From Plasmodium brasilianum (taxonomy: Eukaryota > Apicomplexa > Aconoidasida > Haemosporida > Plasmodiidae): 64,000 nt of DNA. The position numbers and the translations under genes were made by a program. The stretch spans positions 1,516,501 through 1,580,500 of the forward strand of contig NC_090120.1 of the NCBI RefSeq assembly GCF_023973825.1, written 5' to 3'. This document shows, piece after piece, positions 21,629 to 34,870 of this stretch. The notes beneath the pieces were generated by a model, which saw only the letters and a list, made by a program, of their open reading frames with translations, was not told the origin of the DNA and ran no database searches. The first letter of the stretch is position 1, and the number at the start of each line of letters is the position of its first letter.

Positions 21629-22597
21629 ATGAAAAATAACTCAAATACGAATGTAGACAACGTTGTTCGTAAGATCACTGACGCTAGTTGCAGTACCGAT
21701 GTAAATAGTAATACTAAGAGTAGTACCAACGTCAGTTGTACTACTACAACTGGCAATAAGAGTACAAACACAAATAACAATAATAAAAGCACAAACAACA
21801 GTAACAACAATAAGGAAAAGGGGAATATATTAGAAAATTTAAAGGAAAGCCAACTAGAGACTATTAGAACTGAACATGAAAATAATAAGAATAATGGAAA
21901 CATACAAGAAACTCATGCAGATCCATCCATAAAATTAAAATCAAACCCAGAAAAAGTAATAGCCATATTGTTAAAAAAGTGGAAGAAGATAAAGCTACAT
22001 TGAAATACAAAACCAAGACAAATAAAAAAAAAAATAAAGCAAGATAAAAAAAAATAATAACAATAAAAAACAAAACAAAACAAAATAAAGCAAAATAAAA
22101 TAAACTAAATAATGCATACACGTTCGCAGTGCGCGTCATATTGTGCATTTTTAGCTTCACTTACTTTTCGCCTACAGTTCACTTGTGTTTCTTATTTTAT
22201 TTCATTTTATTTTATTTTATTTTTTTAACTCCCCGACTTATCAGATTGAAGCAGGAGAAGACCAAGTTAATAAAAATGTTTGTTTATTTATTTCTGATGA
22301 TTTAAAATTAAGAAAACACAATCAAGTAGTAAACGATTTTTTAAAAACATTATCTAAGAATTCTTTCAATTTATATTTTCCCAAATTTTCAAATAGTTAC
22401 AACGAAGTCCCCAAGGTAAACCCAAGATGATAGCTATTTAGATAACTGACACAGTCTATAGCTTACTCTTTCAATTATTTCGTTCATCTCTCCATTTATG
22501 GCTTCCCCGTATATGCATGGCCACGTGTGCACATATGTATATATCTTGCATGTATGTATGTGCGTATGTGTGAATGCATGTTTGTATGTACATGTAT

Positions 22598-22645
<48 letters not shown>

Positions 22646-22962
22646 GTATATATCTTTTTTTTTTTTTCCCTCTTAAGGTCCTTTTTCTGCTAAGCGGAGA
22701 CACGGGAGACATCTTAGTGGCCTTGAAGTATTTAATTGACAACATTGATCAGATAAACTTTATAATTTTAAACTTTTTAAATAAATTAAAAAGAAGAAAG
22801 ATAGTGAAAAATAACGAAGTAATTCTATATCTCATAGACTTTGTACTAAAGAAATTATATGAAAGCAACTTAAACTACCGGTATAAGAAAACACAAATTT
22901 TGGATTTTTACGATAACTTGGTACATACTAAGAAAACATTCTTCGAATCAGGTATACATATA

Positions 22963-22998
<36 letters not shown>

Positions 22999-23798
22999 CA
23001 ATTCATTGTTTTTTATTTTAAAAACTGAGGAGAGATAAAATATAACAATGATAATAATGCTAACAACATCACAATTAATTTGCTCCTATTTATGTTGAAA
23101 TGTTTTACTATTATTAAAATTAGTAATATGTGAAAAGGGGTATTCTAAACGTGGTCTATTTTATTTTGGAATATCGCTCTTCTGAAGTTGATGTTCCATT
23201 TGTGTGGGCATGTTTATCCTAGTGATTGCCCATCCATGACTGCTCACCTCTGACTGTTCATCCATTCAGTACTTCATTATGCGATATGCATATTGTCCAA
23301 ACCCTTGTAGGAATAATGAACGATGCAATTGTTGTAAAAGACTTAAGATTAATTTACTTTTACAAACACGATATCAAAATGAAGAAGGAAAAGACCTTCA
23401 TTAAAGAGAGACCTCCACATAATAACACTGTGTACATTAATAAGGAATACCAACATGATGGGACTAAAAACTCAGTTAAACAAAATTTTGTGATAACAAA
23501 TGGGAATTACGGATTAAACTACAAATTTGTAGAAAAAAAAAAAAAAAAAAAAAATTTCTGTGGTGAAATACTAACACCCAATTCGTATTTTGGACTATAC
23601 AACTACCTTAAGGAAAAGACCATATTTGATAACAAAGACTCTGATATATTTTCTTCCAAGAAAAAATTGTTCTGTAATATTAACAAGTGTATTAAGAAAT
23701 ACATAAAGGACAAAAAGAAATGCAGTAAAATAGAAAGCGATATATGTAATTGCATTTCCAATGTGATTGTGAATATAAACAGCGATGCGAAGCTATGG

Positions 23799-23838
<40 letters not shown>

Positions 23839-25079
23839 TTAATTTATTTATTTATTATTTATTTACAATTGTAACACTGCACTATTGAAAGGAGCGTCAT
23901 TCACTCGCATGGAAGCATAACTGCGTGGCTGTATGAGTGTATGACTGCATGCGCATACCCGTAGGCCTACATTTACGAATCGACATTGTGTAAATTTTGC
24001 AGGGAAAAGATCAATGCAGCAAAGAATGAGGTGAAGAACGTTAAGAGTATTTTAATGAAAATTAAAAAAATTGAAAATTTGGTGGACAGGTTGATAGAGC
24101 ATGACTATGAAAATATAATAGTACATGAGGAGAATGTGCAGCAGGAGCATCAGCAGGTGAAGAGGAAAAAGAAGAAGAAGAAGAAGAAGAAGATGGAAAA
24201 GGAAACACAGAATGAAGTGGAGAAAGATACGAAGAAAGAAGCGGAGAAAGAAACGAAGAAAGAAGTGGAGAAAGAAACGAAGAAAGAAGTGGAGAAAGAA
24301 ACGAAGAAAGAAGTGGAGAAAGAAACGAAGAAAGAAGTGGAAATAGAAACGAAGAAAGAAGTAGAGATGGGAAAGGTAACATGCCCTGGAACGAATGCAA
24401 AAGAAAGCATAGAATATGATGACACAAATGAAACGGAGAGTAAGTCATGCGAAGGAATTACCCAAGATTGGCAGCAGAAAGAAAGGGACTACATTAGTGT
24501 AACAAATGTTAACTCGGAAGAAAATGCAAAAGAATTAATCAGTTCCAACAAAAATAGCAATATCGTTGTTAATGGTGAAATAAAAGTAGAAGCAAAAAAA
24601 CAAGATGAAGATAGTATAAACAATAACCAGAATAGGAAATCAATAAAGAGGAAACACAAAGAAATGGAAGAAAAATGTTTAACGGATAAAAATAATGAAT
24701 TACTACTTAATACGTCAGATAAATGTATCTATCATAAAATTCATGAAAGAACTTTTTCTGAGATATATGCATCTGAGGAAAGAAAGAAAAAAAAAAATAA
24801 AAAAGCGAATGGTAATTCAGAGGGCGAAAGTGAAAAAGAAAGCATAAAAACTTGTTATTTCGAAAATTTTCATTTTAATTTTGTTTTACTTGGGAGTATA
24901 AAGAAAGGGTCCGACAGACATAAATCTTTGCTATTCAAAGTAAAAACTCTGTGTGAATACACCAAAAAAAAAAAAAAAATGAATAGCTTAGAAGATAGGC
25001 ATATAAGTAAATAAACGTTCGAACTTTAGGGTGAATGTATTATAGCACGTATTGACGCAGATCGTACGTACATGTAAAC

Positions 25080-25110
<31 letters not shown>

Positions 25111-27139
25111 CATGTGTGCATTATGAACTAAATTTTTTGCCCTTGTTCCTTTACCCCTAAATTTCCTTCCAGGTACTGTGTGATGCGCTGGTTATACCCT
25201 GCAGATTTGTTCGTTATATAAAAGAGAAGCATGTTAAGTACTTCAATCTTGTCTTAATTCCATCCGTTCCCGGTATACTTTGCACAAGCGGGTTGTTTTT
25301 ATTTTGTCTTCCGCTTTTTGTTCACTTCACTTTGTTTATCCACCCCCCCCCTCTTCTTACCTGTCTCATCTGTTATACCCCTTTTTTTTTTTTTTTTCTT
25401 TTCTTTTTCATTTTCCCTTAAAAGAAAAAAAAATCCCTGAGAGTATAATACCAATATTTTGGGAGGGTAAACCCAAAGCCAAGACGAATCTAAATGCGCA
25501 GACCAAAGTTACTATTTCTACGTTTTTAAATAGCATAAAGATAAAATTTAAATATATCGACAATTTTTTCTTAAAGTAAGAGATACAAGCAGCGCTGGAA
25601 GTAGCTGCAGTGGTAGAAGTAGCAGTGGTAGAAGTAGCAGTGGCAGTAGTGATAGCAGTGGCAGTAGTGATAGCAGTGGCAGTAGTGATAGAAGTGGCAG
25701 TAGTGATGGCAGTATCAGTAGTGATGGCAGTATCAGTAGTGATGGCAGTATCAGTAGTGATGGCAGCATTAGTAGTAGTATACCCCTCTTCTCGGTCATC
25801 CACTCTTGTTGACTTTTTTTTTTTTTTTTTTAGCTTTGTATAAGAATACTTGACAAAGTGGCTATAATTTTTGTCTTCCTTGTTTTTTATTTACCTCATT
25901 TGACGTTCATCTTTTCTTTTTTTTTTTTTCCTTCTTTAGGGTGTGGGAAAACAGTAACGAACTTATAAATTTAGACGACTATTTTATTTTTAACAAAAAG
26001 TTAGGAACGGGTGGATTTGGTGAAGTGTGGGATGTATCACTAAAAAATGAAGAAAAATACCATGATTCTTTTTTTTTTTTAGTATAAAACATACCTCGAA
26101 TTTCGCTCTAAAAATAATGGACATAAAGTAATATATATAAACAGCTAGACAAATAGTAAAAAAAAAAAAAAAAAAATATATATATACAAAATGAAAAACT
26201 GGACTTTTTAAATTTTCCTTTGTTTATAGCGATTTTAACTTGAACGAGTCTGTAGTTATGCGGGAAAAGGCCCACAAGAACGTCTTACGAATGTACTGCG
26301 TGTTTAAGGGTAACGCTCCGGTTTTTCCCCTCACACATACGCACATATATATACACGCTTATGCATACAGACATATATATATACACACATATTTATACCC
26401 CCATGTATCTGTGTATGTGTATGCATTTTTTACCATTCCCGCTTCAGGCTATCAGATCCTGATAAATAGACAGCGTAAGGAGGAAAAAAAAGTATCCCTT
26501 TGTTTCCTTTTGGAATTGGCCGATACGTCGTTAGGTATGGGTCTTGCGTGAATACTATGTGTATATATATGTGTATGTATCCATATATATATGTATGCCC
26601 ATATATATATACTTATGTCAATATTTAAGTAAATCTATATATTCCTATACTCATGTATATGTGTATGATCACCCCTACATTACCTCAACTTTTTTTTTTT
26701 TTTTATCAGAAAAACTTTTTTGCAGTAAAAATGTAGCATATAATCTCAACTTCGTTCGTTTAACCCTTTTGGAAATAGCCAAGTAATCTAAATGACAGCT
26801 ATTTTTATGTAGGATTATGTAGTATAACAAGCATACGTACATACAAACGTACACACGTACATACATATATACACATATATGTTAATATATCCTATTTTTC
26901 TTACATACGTTGCCTGAAAAACGTATGCTTTTCTTATTTAGTGTAATGTCCTTTATGCATAAGCCGAACATAAAGCAAGAATTTTTCATTTATCGTGACT
27001 TGAAGCCCGACAACATTCTGATAAAGGTCCATTATACGCTGCTACAGTTTTATCTTCTCGTTTTTGCTATTCGCGTATCACTGCATCTTTTGCGTTTTCG
27101 CTTCTTCATTATTTTTCGCCCTTTTTTCACGCTTATTGT

Positions 27140-27170
<31 letters not shown>

Positions 27171-28402
27171 CATTCAATCGCTTTATCGTTTTATCCCTTT
27201 ATCGCTTTATCTCTTTATCGTTTTATTTCTATACCGCTTTACCGCTTTACCGCTTTATCTCTTTATCGCTTTATCTCTTTATCGTTTTATTTCTATACCG
27301 CTTTACCGCTTTACCGCTTTATCTCTTTATCGCTTTATCTCTTTATCGTTTTATTTCTATACCGCTTTACCGCTTTACTGCTTTATCGTTTTATCCTTTT
27401 TAAAGGGTAAAGATATACTCATAACCGACTTTAACCTGTCGAAGAAGGTCAACCAAGAATTCAAGTATTTGATGAGTCAGTGTTGTGGTACTCAAGGTCA
27501 TTTAGCACCAGAACAAAAAAGTGTAGGGTACAGTCAGACAGTAGACATTTGGGCTTTTGCAATTGTTATATCCAAATTTTTGAAGCACAAGAATTTTCAC
27601 TATTTTTCCCATAACGAATACACTATAAATCTGAAGCATTTCGAAATTCAAGTAAGGCGACTAGAGTGTGTTGCGTCGTAGCACACATCGCTTTATTTAT
27701 TTATTTTATTATTTTTTTTTTTTTTTTCGTAACAGGACAAGTTTTTGATAAACCTGCTGTTAGCCTGCATTGATAATATCCCCTTTATGAGACCATCTTT
27801 TGATGAAATTTCTCAGTAGGATATTTGAACAAGAACATAAATAGTTACATAATATTTTGCTAGTTTTACATATGCACACATATGAACATTTGAAAAAGAT
27901 ATAAGAAATTATACTTGGCTTAATTCGCTTTACCTCTTTTCATAACATGCAATATGCACTACAAACTACACAGTACAATTACAAATTTGGGCTTTTACTT
28001 TTCTCTGTGTTGCTCCATATGCCTTGAAATATAACAAAATAAAAAAAAGAAAAACGATTTTTTTAATTTATGTTTTTCATTCATTTTGGTTTGACTATCA
28101 TTTTTTTCATTCATTTTGGTTTGACTATCATTTTTTTCATTCATTTTGGTTGACTATCATTTTTTTCATTCATTTTGGTTGACTATCATTTTTTTCATTC
28201 ATTTTGGTTGACTATCATTTTTTTAATTTATTTTCCTTCTTTTTTCCTTTTGTTTTTTCCTTTTGTTTTTTCATTTATTTTCATTTTTCTTCCCATCTTA
28301 CCCCCCCCCCGCAGGATGCTACTTAACGAAATAATAAGGAATGAGCTCGAAAGATATGGTAGATTAAAGACGATGAAAAGATACGTTAAAAAAAAAAGGT
28401 AA
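21629..28402 (+). CDS. Fifteen-exon protein kinase (~1,124 aa), frame broken at one T-run
   Basis: Exons by splice sites and phase: 21629-21955, 22245-22415, 22678-22951, 23311-23797, 24003-24939, 25173-25272, 25425-25575, 25940-26127, 26230-26309, 26448-26534, 26710-26782, 26942-27026, 27406-27651, 27736-27815, 28315-28402. All junctions agree in phase. The total becomes divisible by three only if one T is added to the 12-T run at 26069-26080 in exon 8. Kinase domain, numbered on that assumption: glycine loop GTGGFG (838-843), ALK with Lys874, helix-C Glu885, YRDLKPDN with Asp978 (HRD has become YRD), DFN with Asp995 (DFG has become DFN), GTQGHLAPE, DIWAFAIV and RPSF. Catalytic acids are kept. 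The N-terminal ~810 residues are unrecognised, with a KKEVEKET repeat in exon 5. The helix-C and catalytic-loop style recalls eIF2-alpha-kinase-like or orphan Plasmodium kinases; substrate unknown. Confidence 0.85.
24178..24366 (+). repeat. 24-bp coding repeat (KKEVEKET) in kinase exon 5
   Basis: About seven units of 24 bp (GAAGAAAGAAGTGGAGAAAGA core) encode Lys-Lys-Glu-Val-Glu-Lys-Glu-Thr, preceded by a run of nine Lys. The segment should form a highly charged helix or coiled coil between the conserved N-terminal part and the kinase domain. Confidence 0.9.
25585..25785 (+). repeat. GC-richer 18-bp/15-bp repeats inside intron 7
   Basis: Intron 7 (25576-25939) carries arrays of GTAGCAGTGGTAGAA and then GTAGTGATGGCAGTATCA units. 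They are richer in G+C than the flanking exons and free of stops in several frames. They lie between a clear GTAAGA donor and a T-rich acceptor and cannot be read through in the kinase frame, so I call them intronic. Confidence 0.7.
27160..27395 (+). repeat. CTTTATCG / CTTTACCG repeats inside intron 12
   Basis: Intron 12 (27027-27405) is filled with units CTTTATCGCTTTATCTC and TTTCTATACCGCTTTACCGC arranged as a roughly 60-bp higher-order repeat in about three copies. The pyrimidine-rich strand may act as an extended polypyrimidine tract before the AAAG acceptor. Confidence 0.8.
28075..28225 (+). repeat. 28-bp tandem repeats inside the last kinase intron
   Basis: About six units of TTTTTTTCATTCATTTTGGT followed by TGACTATCA lie in intron 14 (27816-28314), upstream of a C-rich acceptor (ten C then GCAG). 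Confidence 0.85.
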
Positions 28403-29588
28403 AAAGTTTATTATTTACCATCTGGTTAATAAAAGGAAAGAAAATAACAAAAAGAGGGCCCCATTTTCCATTTTACCTTGCATGAGCAGGCGAGTTTCCT
28501 GTTTACCCTTATTGTATGTTATTCCTCCCTGCTATGATCTTTTCTACTCAATGCATCATTTCCATTGACTTTATTATTTTCCACCACTGTATCAATTCAC
28601 CCCATTTCGTTATATTTTATCCAATGCATGTTTTCTCCTTCATTATTTTTTCGCCATTTTTACGAACATTATTATTTTCCATTTTGCGTGCACATTGCCA
28701 AGCGGAGCACACCACTGTAACTTGGCACACTGAAACTGGAAGTTAACCCCAAAACAAAATGAAGTACTTTAAAATTTTCGAATTGATATAACATCATTTC
28801 GAAGTAATTAATTAGTTGGTGCAATTTTTCGAACAACAGCTCTTTGTGCTAGTCAAAAGAAAAGGAGAAAAAAAAAATAAAAGAGAAAAATGAAAGAAAA
28901 ATTTTAAAATTCTGCAAAGTTGTTTATTTTAGAAAAAAAAGAAAACCTTTCAAATTTTGCAAGATTGTTTATTTAAAAAAAAAAAGAAAACTTTAAAAAT
29001 TTTGTAAGATTGTTTATTTAAAAAAAAAGGAAGATATTTCAAATTACGCAAGATTATGTATTTAAAAAAAAAGAAATTCTTTCAAATTATGTAAGATTGT
29101 TTATTTTAAAAATAAGGAAAATTTTTCAAATTCTGCAAAGTTAGGGTATTTAAAAAAAAAATAAAATAATGGTCACAACAGGTATGTTCAAATATACATA
29201 TATATATATATGCATACACGTATGTATATACGTGCATATATACATCATTCACATTGCGCTTTAAAAAAGGTAAGTCGTTAGAGCAGCTGAACGTGATACT
29301 TAGACAGGTGCATACGTAAAAAAAAAAAAAAAAAAAGATACAAAAATAACAAAAAATACGATATAATAAAATATTATATAATATAATACGATATAATAAA
29401 ATATTATGTAATATAGTACGATATAATACGATATAATATAATATAATAAGATAAAATAAGACATACTAATGCAGAGATCATCTCTTCACGATACGTGGTA
29501 AGCCTATGTGCTTGGTCAAATGTGAATTAGTCACTACTAACTGATAACTACTCACGCGCAGGGTGTATATGGTCTAGTTTGGAAAAAT
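28403..29588. other. Convergent 3' intergenic region with ~50-bp degenerate repeats
   Basis: This spacer lies between the stops of the 15-exon kinase (+) and the MFS transporter (-). From about 28905 to 29160 there are five or six diverged units of about 50 bp with the shared core TTGTTTATTTAAAAAAAA and TTTCAAATT. From 29340 to 29465 there is an ATATAATACGATATAATA array. No gene is seen. Confidence 0.7.
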
Positions 29589-31503
29589 CTACGACTTGGC
29601 CAGAATAAACATCGAAATAGTTGATAATAACGAAATAAAGCCGAATGCCGCGCTTAGACACCTTAGTGTAAATAAATTATAACATATATGAACAACAAAA
29701 CTACACAAAAATGTATTTGCTATTCTAGTAGTATATAAAATAGACATATTCAAAGGGAAATGCTGTTCCCCATATTTTTTCAAGGTAATAATAGGGATAG
29801 TTACAAAACTACCCCCAATACAAAAATAAAAAAGAGCACAAACAAATACGTATAGAACATATATATGTGAAATAGCTGGTAGTAGAAAGCATGCAAATGT
29901 TATAGAAATACCTAAAAATAATAAAGTAATATTTAATTTAAATTTATCATATATTGTACCCCATATTAATCTACCAGCTATATTTGATATGCTATTTATA
30001 AAACTGCCATTTAGAGTTATTAGTTTGTCCTCTACAGATGTGTAAGTAATACCTATTATTTTCCAGTACATAATTATAAAATTAATATAACAATTAAAAA
30101 ATACGATAGAAATCCATAAAAGAATAAAAAAAACATCTTCTGTGCACTTTTTATTGTAATATTTGGAAACATGATTATCTGCATATATATTATTGAAATT
30201 TAGCAAATTCGAAAAAAAAAAAAATTTTTGTTTCTTCATATTATTACAACTATTATTTACTATTAGATGTTCCTCACTTTCATTGTGCAGATTTTCCTCC
30301 TTGCCGTTTAATGCTCCATCATTTTTTTTTTTATTCTTTTTCTTTTTAAATGGTTTGGCAAAGTGGTAGTTCCTATTATTATCTCCAACGTTACTACCTC
30401 CAATGTTACTACGGCCAACGTTATTACCGCTAACATTGTCGTTGTTTGTGATGTAGTCCACCCCATTTCTTACTAAGGTGCTTTCCCCATATGCGCTATT
30501 TTTACCCTTCCCCCCCGTTAATGAAATGTGTTCGTTTCTTTCTAAATCAGTTGCATCCCTCTCTACAGAATGTATGTTTTTTATTTTCTCTGAGTGATTA
30601 TGCTGTATATTAGTAGGACTATTATCCTCTTCACACTTTATAGTAGCTAAGTAACCACCCAAAGTGCCAAAAATTAAAAATATAATGGACTGGACAAAAA
30701 GTAGATATGGCACTCTATTTAAAACATCTATATCGTCAAAGTATAATTCTTTAGATCCATTTTCTTCTTTCACAGGTAATACATTTCTTCTATTTATAAG
30801 TAATGTTTGTAATGGACAGTACATGAATGGACTTAATGATATGGCTGATATGACAATACCACTTATTAATCCTCTATTGGTTTTAAAATGTTTATATGCA
30901 CATGATAAAGGAATAGTAAAGCATATACCATATCCAACAGCATAACAGAAGCCCATAAATAAACACAATAAATAATACGAATGCGCATATATAGATGATA
31001 AATAAAACGATAAAAATGTAGTGAAGCTACAAATTAGTATAGTCATTCTCTCTCCTAACTTCTGTTGAACTACATTTCCTACAAGCATAGATATACCAAG
31101 TGTTATTACTGTCAACTCGTATATTAAAGAAACACTTTTGTATGTTACATTTTGTCCTTTATGTCTCAGGTAGGACGTCAGGTAGATGTTAAGATTTCCA
31201 TATGAATTTATTATGCCTGTTCAGGGGAAAAAATTAAGGTGCACGTGTTTATGTGGACTAACTAAAGTACACGTATGAGCATGAGGATGCGCATGTGCAT
31301 CCTTTTACAGGTTTTTTACGCCTACGTCTACACTCGCTTATGCTTTTTCTTTTACTCCTACGTATACTCTTTAATTTATTTTAATTTAACTTTATTTTAT
31401 TTTATTATTTTATTTCTATCTTCTAACCTATATTCAGATTATACAAAAAGGCGCCCAACAACACAACATACGGAACAACTCTTCTTGGCAAAATATTCAT
31501 CAT
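29589..31503 (-). CDS. Major facilitator superfamily transporter, two exons
   Basis: Exon 1 is 31503-31428 (starting MMNILPRRVVPYVVLLGAF), with donor GTTAGA. Exon 2 is 31216-29589 with acceptor AACAG. Phase 1 is kept across the junction, giving 567 aa. Exon 1 supplies the first transmembrane helix; exon 2 begins inside a loop (NSYGNLNIYLTSYLRHKGQN). I count about twelve hydrophobic segments in two blocks of six, with a hydrophilic Asn/Lys-rich central loop of about 150 residues, as in the MFS family. The conserved-looking RG.ISGIVIS between helices 4 and 5 recalls oxalate/formate-antiporter-like members. The substrate cannot be read from sequence; plasma membrane or an organelle is possible. 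The gene is convergent with the 15-exon kinase. Confidence 0.85.
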
Positions 31504-31553
31504 GTTCCAGTGAATCTGTATCACAGTGTGCTTGCTCCCCCCTCAAATGTAGC

Positions 31554-31612
<59 letters not shown>

Positions 31613-32275
31613 ATTTATGTACGTATGTATCTATGCTCTTCTCCGCCGTTCTCGCACTTTGCCTGTACTTACCTTTTTGTAATTATACATATATACATAT
31701 ACATATGTATGTTGTTATCTATGTATACCTACCTATATATACATATATAAATGCTTATACTGTGGTGAGACACGTCAAAGGAGACAAGCACGCGTGCACA
31801 TACATATATACGTATATAATCTTATACATGTATACATATATATATGCATACATATACAAACATATACATACATATATATGCACATGCATGTAAACACTTT
31901 CTTCGAGTTACATGAGCACATATTTTAATATTTCAAAAAATTAAGTTGATATATTATTTTCGTTTTTTTCGACTTATCATTTTTCCAGAATACAAAAATA
32001 ATTCACTTTTTAAAAAAAAAAAAAATTTCAAAGAGAATACCTTACACACTACTACATAGTAGTGACAATGCGATACATTAAGCGAAAATGGAAAACAAAT
32101 TTTTGTTTTACTCACCCCAAACGTACGTGACATATATACGTACGTTACGCATATTCGTACTCACTTATATGCGTACATGTGTACATATATACAGAACAAA
32201 AGGAGTAAATTTCCTCTAAATAAATTCAGTTTTTCAACTTTTAATATATACACACATATATACATATATATATAT

Positions 32276-32522
32276 GTGTTATATATATAATGTATTATAT
32301 ATATATATATATGTATTATATATATATATGTGTTATATATATATATGTGTTATATATATATATGTGTTATATATATATATGTGTTATATATATATATGTG
32401 TTATATATATATATGTATTATATATATATATGTATTATTTATATATATGTATTATTTATATATATGTATTATTTATATATATGTATTATTTATATATATG
32501 TATTATTTATATATATGTATGA
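32276..32522. repeat. ATATATATGTGTT / ATTTATATATATGT tandem array
   Basis: Units of about 18 bp change gradually from TTATATATATATATGTG to TTATTTATATATATGTA, so a sequence gradient runs along the array. Plus-strand frames read Tyr-Ile-Cys or Tyr-Ile-Tyr repeats and are not genes. Confidence 0.85.
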
Positions 32523-34689
32523 ATAGATAAAAAAAAAAAAACTCACAGAATTAACGCTCCGAACGGAATAGGTGATTATTTCTAACTTCAAAAAAAAAAA
32601 AAAAAAAAAAAAAAAGCAGTAACTTGGTAAATGCACATGGTACACTGCTTACATTATACAAATTTGCATGAATTATAAAGCTCCTTAAATTTTCATTTGT
32701 TCCTTTTGTTTCCTTTTTCAATTCTTCCAATCATCATTTTGAATTTTTATGGTTTTGTTTATCCTCTTTCAAATAGTGGAGCGTCCAAAAATGGCGCATT
32801 TGTAAATGTGTTGTACCTTTTAAATGTGCTTCACAATTTTGCTACTGTTTATTTTGTTGTTTTGTTAATTCATTCATCCATTAATTTTACTTTATTTTTA
32901 TTTATTTGTTTTTTATTTATTATTATTTTTTTTTTTTTTTATTTATTTATTTTTTACTTTATTTATTTTTTACTTTATTTATTTATTTTTTACTTTATTT
33001 ATTTATTTATTTATTACTTTATTTATTTATTTATTTATTTATTTTTTACTTTATTTATTTTGTTTTTTCTTTACTTTATTTATTTTATTTTTCTTTTTTA
33101 ACTTTTTTTTTTTTTTTCGTACAATTCCAATTTATGTAGATGCAGGATTGTGTTAACCATAAATTTTTACTTATCTAAAATATAAATATTCTTGAAACAT
33201 GACATACGTATTTTATTTTTTACTATTTTTTTTTGTATTTCGAATGATGCTCATTTTTACATAAATATAAACAATGAAAAGGGTCATACCCAACTGTGTA
33301 TTCAGGTAAATTATATGGATGATTGTATAAGCACATAACACACATTATGCGCATACTCGTGTATGTATGGCTGAATGGTCGTATGGGCATATATACATAT
33401 AAATATTCACATTTGTAAAACAACATTTCAAATCATTTTTCCTTTTTTTTTTTTTTTTTCGCTTGTTCAAAGAAAAAATGTGCCCAACAATATACACACT
33501 GTAGAACGTTTTTAAAAAGTTCCATTTTTACAATAATTAGACGATATAGTGTACATATTGGTGATTTCTTTTTTTTTTTTGATTCGATGTTTAAAACTTG
33601 TGCTATTATAAGAGCAAACCATTTAATAAGTTCTTGTTACGCTCTTCAAGGTCTGACTTCACTGTTATGCTATTAGTATATATATATGCCTATACGTATA
33701 TATACACATATGAGCACATACACATGTATACATATGCATATAGGTGAACATACACATGCGTACATATACGCATACGTGCACATACATATACATCATTCAC
33801 CGCACAGTCAGATGATACAAGACAACACGCGCTTAGAAATAATCAAAAACATTTAACAATTCATTTATGGGTTTACAAAAACATGTCCGCCTTCTCCTCA
33901 TGTGCGAGATATAAAATAATGAAAAAGTAAACAAACATCAGGCATCATTAGGTATTATCTGCTGTTACTATTTTTCACCCAGTTATGTTCATTTTCTTTA
34001 TACTATTTTTTTCTTTTTTTTAATTTTTTAAAACTACTATAAAAAAAAAAAAAAAAAAAAAAAAAAAGCAAACTGCTAATCGTGTGACGCAAAATTGAAT
34101 ATGCAAAATGCACAAGGAAAAAAGCAAAAAGCATAAACGCGAATTTTACAAATAATGGTTCATATTTTGGCAAGTCTTTAATTATACTACATAAAGGAAT
34201 AAAATAAAAGAAGAAAAATACTACTTTTTTACTAATTGTATGGCACATGTATGTTTTTTTTTTTTTTTTTTTTTTTTGTATTTTCATTTTAAATTTTCAC
34301 AGACCTACACTCCATACGTACATGCGCATATACCCACACTCGTGTGTACGTACGTACGTAACACAAGAAAAAAGTGGGGATAATAAAAATTTGTGCTTTT
34401 TCCTCAAATCGTCTGTAAGCGGACGTGGCTTGACGAGTGCACGTGCGCACATGTATATATATACGAACATATACTTGTACCTGTATGGACAAGCTTTGGC
34501 GTTTGACACGCATATATAAGTCCAACTACAGCATACAACACGCAACATAAAACTTCTCACTGATATGCTGCAAATGGTACTCGCCTCTCCCATGTTACGA
34601 TTACACATATAAAATACAGTGTCTATTTATTAGGATCAAAAACAAATTGGCAGTTTATCCATTCTACCTATTTTTAAAATTTTTACTAT

Positions 34690-34870
34690 TATTTTATTAC
34701 TATACTATTTCGTTACTATACTATTTCGTTACTATACTATTTTGTTACTATACTATTTTGTTACTATACTATTTTGTTACTATACTATTTCGTTACTATA
34801 TTAACTTATCACTATATTAATTTATTACTATATTACTGTCTAACTTTTTTATTTTATTACTATATTGTTG
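34690..34870. repeat. 16-bp tandem array (ACTATACTATTTTGTT)
   Basis: About seven units, with TTCGTT and TTTGTT variants, fading into ACTATATTAATTTATT. The array lies about 0.9 kb downstream of the EST1/NYN gene stop. Confidence 0.8.

Noticed and set aside
25408..25843. Thr/Ala and Val/Ala repeat frames
   Set aside because: They translate the intron 7 minisatellite of the kinase gene.
32047..32064. Inverted repeat CACTACTA-CA-TAGTAGTG
   Set aside because: Short, isolated and expected by chance in tens of kilobases; no associated feature.
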